From Thelephora terrestris (lineage: Eukaryota > Basidiomycota > Agaricomycetes > Thelephorales > Thelephoraceae), in the NCBI GenBank assembly GCA_015956445.1, contig WIUZ02000005.1, positions 1,798,001 through 1,862,000 on the forward strand: a stretch of DNA of 64,000 nucleotides, written 5' to 3'. The translations under genes and the position numbers were made by a program. Positions 60,245 to 64,000 of this stretch are shown piece by piece; the first letter of the stretch is position 1; each line of letters opens with the position of its first letter. The notes beneath the pieces are model-generated. The model was not told the origin of the DNA. It worked only from the letters and a program-made list of their open reading frames with translations, and searched no databases.

Positions 60245-60738
60245 TTACGCGTCCTGCTTCAGCCTCTGATGGCGGCGAATGCGATGGCGGCTGCCGGTAG
60301 GACCAGAGGGCACCCGTCGTGCATCCAAGTTCACCGCTTCCCTCCGCTTGTACAGGCCGCCCATCGTTCGTTCTTGTGACGACTTAAATCTATAAAGACA
60401 GGCCGGGAGGGCGGGTGGAATGCCGACGATGTTCGCCGCCTGATGCGCCCAGAGATCGCGGAAGTATGATCAGTCGGGTAATGATCAATCTTGCGCCGGA
60501 GTTTTGTTTGTCCCCACCCATTCGCCGTGCCCGAACCACAACTGTGGCTGTATCAATGCATTCATATCGGTGACCTCGCCTCTCTTACAAGTCGCAAAGC
60601 AGGGTTGCAGCATGCACCAACTTCCCACCGCCCAAAGCGGGTTTGTTCCCATCAATCCATTTGCTTACCACCAGGCAGAATTAATCATGCAGCTCACACC
60701 TGATATTCCGTCAGAGCTTCTGACGGGACTTGGGATGC
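60245..60738. other. Promoter region of the ribonuclease gene
   Basis: No gene; pyrimidine-rich sequence precedes the TATA box at 60739. Confidence 0.4.
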
Positions 60739-60745
60739 TATAAAA
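60739..60745 (+). promoter_or_regulatory. TATA box of the secreted ribonuclease gene
   Basis: TATAAAA lies 125 bp upstream of the ATG at 60870, followed by a pyrimidine-rich leader (cttcttcccctccacgtctt), the usual layout of a strong fungal promoter. Confidence 0.6.
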
Positions 60746-60869
60746 CCCTGAACTTGTGGACACCCAACTCCTCAGCCGCTGTGCGACCAACTTTCTTCTT
60801 CCCCTCCACGTCTTCTTTTGGCCCGGAGCCGTTTCTCTCTGCATTTATTCCCTATATTTCACGACCATC

Positions 60870-61418
60870 ATGCAATTCAAACTCGTCGCTATTTTGACCC
60901 TCGTCGCTGCTTCCGTCAACGGTGCCGTTCTCAACAAACGTAGCGGTAAGCTTGGTGTATACTTCCCCCGATGCCCGTCTAGCCCTGACGCTCGGCTCCC
61001 AGATCCCTGCACGTGTGCTGGTAGGGCTTACAGTGCTGTCGACACCCAGACCGCTATCAACCAGGGGCGAACCGGTGGGGTCTATGGCCGGTAACTAACA
61101 CACTTTCCTGCGGTGGCTTGGTCTCTTATTTGCTCTCTTCCAGTAACCGATACGCTCATACGTTCAACTCCTATGATGTTGCCATCGACTTCACGCCTAG
61201 GTGCACACCTCCGTTCCTGGTAGAGTTCCCTCTCGTCGCGGGAGGTGTGTACACAGGAGGCAACCCTGGTCTTGATCGTGTTGTGTATGAGTACGTGATC
61301 CCTACCTCATTCGTCGGTGACCTCAGCCCTCATATTCCGTTCGACCAGCCTCTCTGGCGATTTTTGTGGCTGTATGACCCATACCGGAGCCGTCGGCAAC
61401 GGTTTCGTTCATTGCTGA
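60870..61418 (+). CDS. Secreted guanyl-preferring ribonuclease, N1/T1 family
   Basis: Four exons (60870-60945, 61003-61090, 61144-61290, 61349-61418) splice in phase to 126 residues. A signal peptide (MQFKLVAILTLVAASVNGA) is followed by a probable Lys-Arg processing site. The mature enzyme keeps the family pattern: YAHTFNSYD (Tyr and catalytic His), VEFPLVAGGVYTGG (catalytic Glu in EFP), GLDRVVYD (Arg) and THTGAVGNGFVHC (second His), with Cys pairs for disulphides. It cleaves single-stranded RNA after G and is secreted, for nutrient release or attack on competitors. The third intron (61291-61348) is needed to reach the THTGA exon; reading through it gives a different, meaningless tail. No family member lies nearby. 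Confidence 0.9.
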
Positions 61419-62343
61419 AGATAGACGATTATATACCACGAGTTATGATGTATTTATTAGGGTAATTTATGCCAGAACAGCGCCTCATTGACGTACGAAC
61501 GAATCAGGAACGAAATTTGGGAGGGGGGGGGTTCCCATGTCTCCCCATCGCCGTACCTATACCTCCGAGTTCCTCGCGTCTTCTCGAGTTCTCCACATTC
61601 GCCCCTGCTCTCGCCATAGTTCGGTTGTTGGATATTTACTGGTCGGGAGTGTCCTCGGCCCGTTGAATTGAACTTTCGACGATACATCATCACTCCATTT
61701 TGCTGGTGAGTGAGCTACACGCATGCAATGCATGATTTTTCACGAAACCATCAAGTGCGTGGTTTACATAGTACTAACCGACTTAGGACGATCACCAGAA
61801 TGCATTGACCATGATCGAATGTTACATTCGCATTAGGGGTCTGCTTCGGTCGTTTTCTAGGCATGACGCTACATATACATGCTACCTCTGTTTATCTTAG
61901 CGCTTAATATGCCATCCGCAACCTCAGCAAAAACCGGGGTGAACGGCGCTGCGTCCAAGTTTCTTTCTCTGGGGTATTAGCTTACTACGCGAAGGTAGAA
62001 AGACCTATGTTACACATTACGGACTGCGAGGTTTCATCGGAGGCTCATCTCCTCTGCCAGTCGTGTTCTCCTACACTCCCATCGCAGAAGCGCCGACAGC
62101 GATTGGCAACTCGCGAAGGATAATCCGAGAATAAGTAGCGCATGGAAAACAAATTCAAGGTGGAATGCCCAAGTGGGACCGAACTATAGCGGGAGCCCCG
62201 ATACAGGGAAGCACGCTTAGCGTACGTTACAAGTGCGGAATAAAGGGAAAGCGAACGACAGCGACGGATGAACGATACAAATGTATAGAGGAACGCCTGA
62301 AAGAGGGGTGGAGTAGAGGGGGATATCGTTACAGGTTTTCTTG
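61419..62343. other. Convergent 3' region, ribonuclease and CAF40
   Basis: About 900 bp between two convergent genes. A G run near 61524-61532 and A/T-rich stretches are present; no gene or repeat recognised. Confidence 0.45.
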
Positions 62344-63880
62344 TCAGTGGTTGGTCAGTTCGTTCAGATTGTTCAAGAGAGTGGTGAGGCATCTCTTTGT
62401 GACCATATCGCCCTAGAAGATGTGAGACGAGAGATGTGAGAGAAAACATATGCAACAACTCACCTTGAGTAGTGCACTGAATGTATTATCTCTCAAGGGT
62501 TCTGGTAAGCAGGCTCTCAACGCTTCACGGGCTCTGAAGAATTGGAGTTAGCTCTCTTTCCGTAAACAGTTAAAGACATCGTACCTCGGGTTATCACTCA
62601 ACCTAAGGTAACACCTCACGACATGTTTCAACAACCTAACGGCCTGCGTCTCCACGAGTTGGTTCACCATGTTGCTCAACACGGTCCCCACAGCGTAGAA
62701 CCTCTCGTAGGTGTGGCATATATACGTCAAGCCAGTCTCGTCCAACAGGATCTTCTGAACGATGAAGATGGCAACGGTTTTGGACAGCTCAGAGCCTGTT
62801 TCCATGATCCGCAGACAGAGGGGAATGATCTCCGTCGAAAGAAGGAAGTGAATCACGGTCGAGTTGTCATTTTGCTGGAGATGGGTGTTTCAAGGTAAGT
62901 GTGATGTGAGCGAGAAAGGACACCCCAAGAGCGGAAACAATGAATGGAATGATGACGCACTTTGACTAAAGCGCCGATGACGCCGAGAGACGTAAGCCTT
63001 AGGTACTCGAATGGTCTCGTTTTAGACGTCGTGTTGAGGAAAGGGTACAAAAATAGCGGGATGTGAGCTATATAGCCAAATTCCACGCCAAGTACAGAGC
63101 TGTTTAGCAAGTTTTAGTGCGAATGTGCCACGGAAAACGCACCGTTGAGGAATAGCTGCCTCGTCTCGGAATGAGAGGCAACACACTGCAATAGCGCAAG
63201 GGCGTTACAGACGCGGTTGGACACATGGGCGGTCAGGTTGGGGGGCGACAGCAAGGGGTAGACGGAAACGATCTCTTGAAGCAAAGCGGGCATGATTCCT
63301 GCCCAAAGACCCGCGATTTAACCTCCTGCCGAAGCCCAGCACCAGACATGTAATACGCACCGAAGGAATGCCATAAAACCATCGCAAGGTCGTCCCACTG
63401 TTCCCTCTTCTTACTCAACTCCAACAACGCAGTTTCCCTCGCATTTGGATCCATGAGATCAATGACCAGGGAGAACAATTTCCCCTCTTCATGACCAGGT
63501 CCTACGCCAGTGATACCTCCAACACCACCCGCATTCAAACCAACGGTTCCCATACCTCCAACTCCGACCGGTAAACCGAGACCTCCGCCCTGGAACGCGT
63601 TCATGTATTGGTTGGCTTGCTGATGAGAAAGATGCGCCGGGAGAGACGGTGAGTCTGAGTACGACAAATTAACGTTGACACCCCCTCCCGCTCCTCCGAC
63701 ACCACCACCTAGTCCTCCCCCAAGCCCGATTGTTCCGGCCCGCTGCTGGTGCTGTTGATAAACCTGAGGCAAAACGCCCATGTTGAGGTTGTACTGTTGT
63801 TGCTGAGCGGCCCCACCGCCACCGCTTCCACCTCCGCCCTGGAGGAACGAGACGGGTGATGGCGAGATGAGACCGGCCAT
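62344..63880 (-). CDS. caf40: CAF40/Rcd1 (CNOT9), CCR4-NOT complex subunit
   Basis: A multi-exon gene, ATG at 63880. The N-terminus is Gly/Gln-rich and disordered ([36 protein letters not shown]). The armadillo-repeat core follows: [124 protein letters not shown] and LSDNPR. The last exon, reached by an intron at about 62412-62461, gives [20 protein letters not shown] and the stop at 62344. The core matches Rcd1/CAF40 almost residue by residue. It scaffolds the deadenylase complex and binds Trp-containing motifs in RNA regulators. The leading low-complexity N-terminus is a fungal feature. Confidence 0.94.
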
Positions 63881-64000
63881 CGCGTCCGACGTTGAGGTCG
63901 AACTACGAGGCCGGTGTAGTCCGAGCGAAGATGATGTTCGAGAGATGGTGGAAAAAGGTGAACGGACACGCTAAACGAAGCGAGCCAGAGGGTAAGACGG
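63881..64000 (-). other. 5' flank of CAF40
   Basis: The 120 bases before the CAF40 start codon, up to the window edge. Nothing specific is seen. Confidence 0.4.

Overview
The window is nuclear DNA of a filamentous fungus, most likely a basidiomycete of the Agaricomycotina. The evidence is dense genes with many 50-70 bp GT-AG introns, a basidiomycete-type DUF6593 protein, fungal housekeeping genes (STS1/Cut8, Fip1, Utp14, Thi20-type enzymes, Akr1-like ankyrin protein, Ytp1) and STAND/NLR receptors with an MLKL/HeLo-like helical N-terminus. No species is named because no marker gene fixes it. All gene models were spliced by eye; start codons, donors and acceptors were checked for phase where coordinates are given.

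Left part (1-14.4 kb): a mitochondrial-type helical-repeat protein, STS1/Cut8 proteasome tether, a Ytp1-family membrane protein divergent from a glutamine-synthetase-like gene, a small four-exon orphan, and Fip1, whose 5' end faces Utp14 across about 140 bp.

Middle (14.5-32 kb): Utp14 and the convergent orphan gene after it are partly caught in a 3.2 kb tandem duplication. The second copy holds a Utp14 pseudogene and a diverged orphan copy. Then come mitochondrial uS15, enolase, a DUF6593 protein and a Kap114/importin-9 karyopherin.

Right of that (32-46 kb): an RS-rich protein; three tandem paralogues of a two-domain HMP(-P) kinase/TenA enzyme (Thi20 type) that differ at key motifs; an ankyrin-only Akr1 fragment lying between two of them; adenosine kinase; and a C2H2 zinc-finger protein.

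Accessory block (46.5-57 kb): an eroded NLR relic, one intact NLR and one NLR with an in-frame stop between its helical domain and its NTPase, with a 252 bp MITE-like element between the last two and an M16 peptidase remnant downstream. The right end carries a second glutamine-synthetase-like gene, an orphan ORF, a secreted T1-family ribonuclease with all catalytic residues, and CAF40/Rcd1 of the CCR4-NOT complex.

The most interesting signals are the NLR cluster with one split receptor, the diverging Thi20 triplet, the tandem duplication with reciprocal decay, and an apparent AT-AG intron in the karyopherin gene. No CRISPR array, retroelement, rRNA or tRNA gene was recognised.
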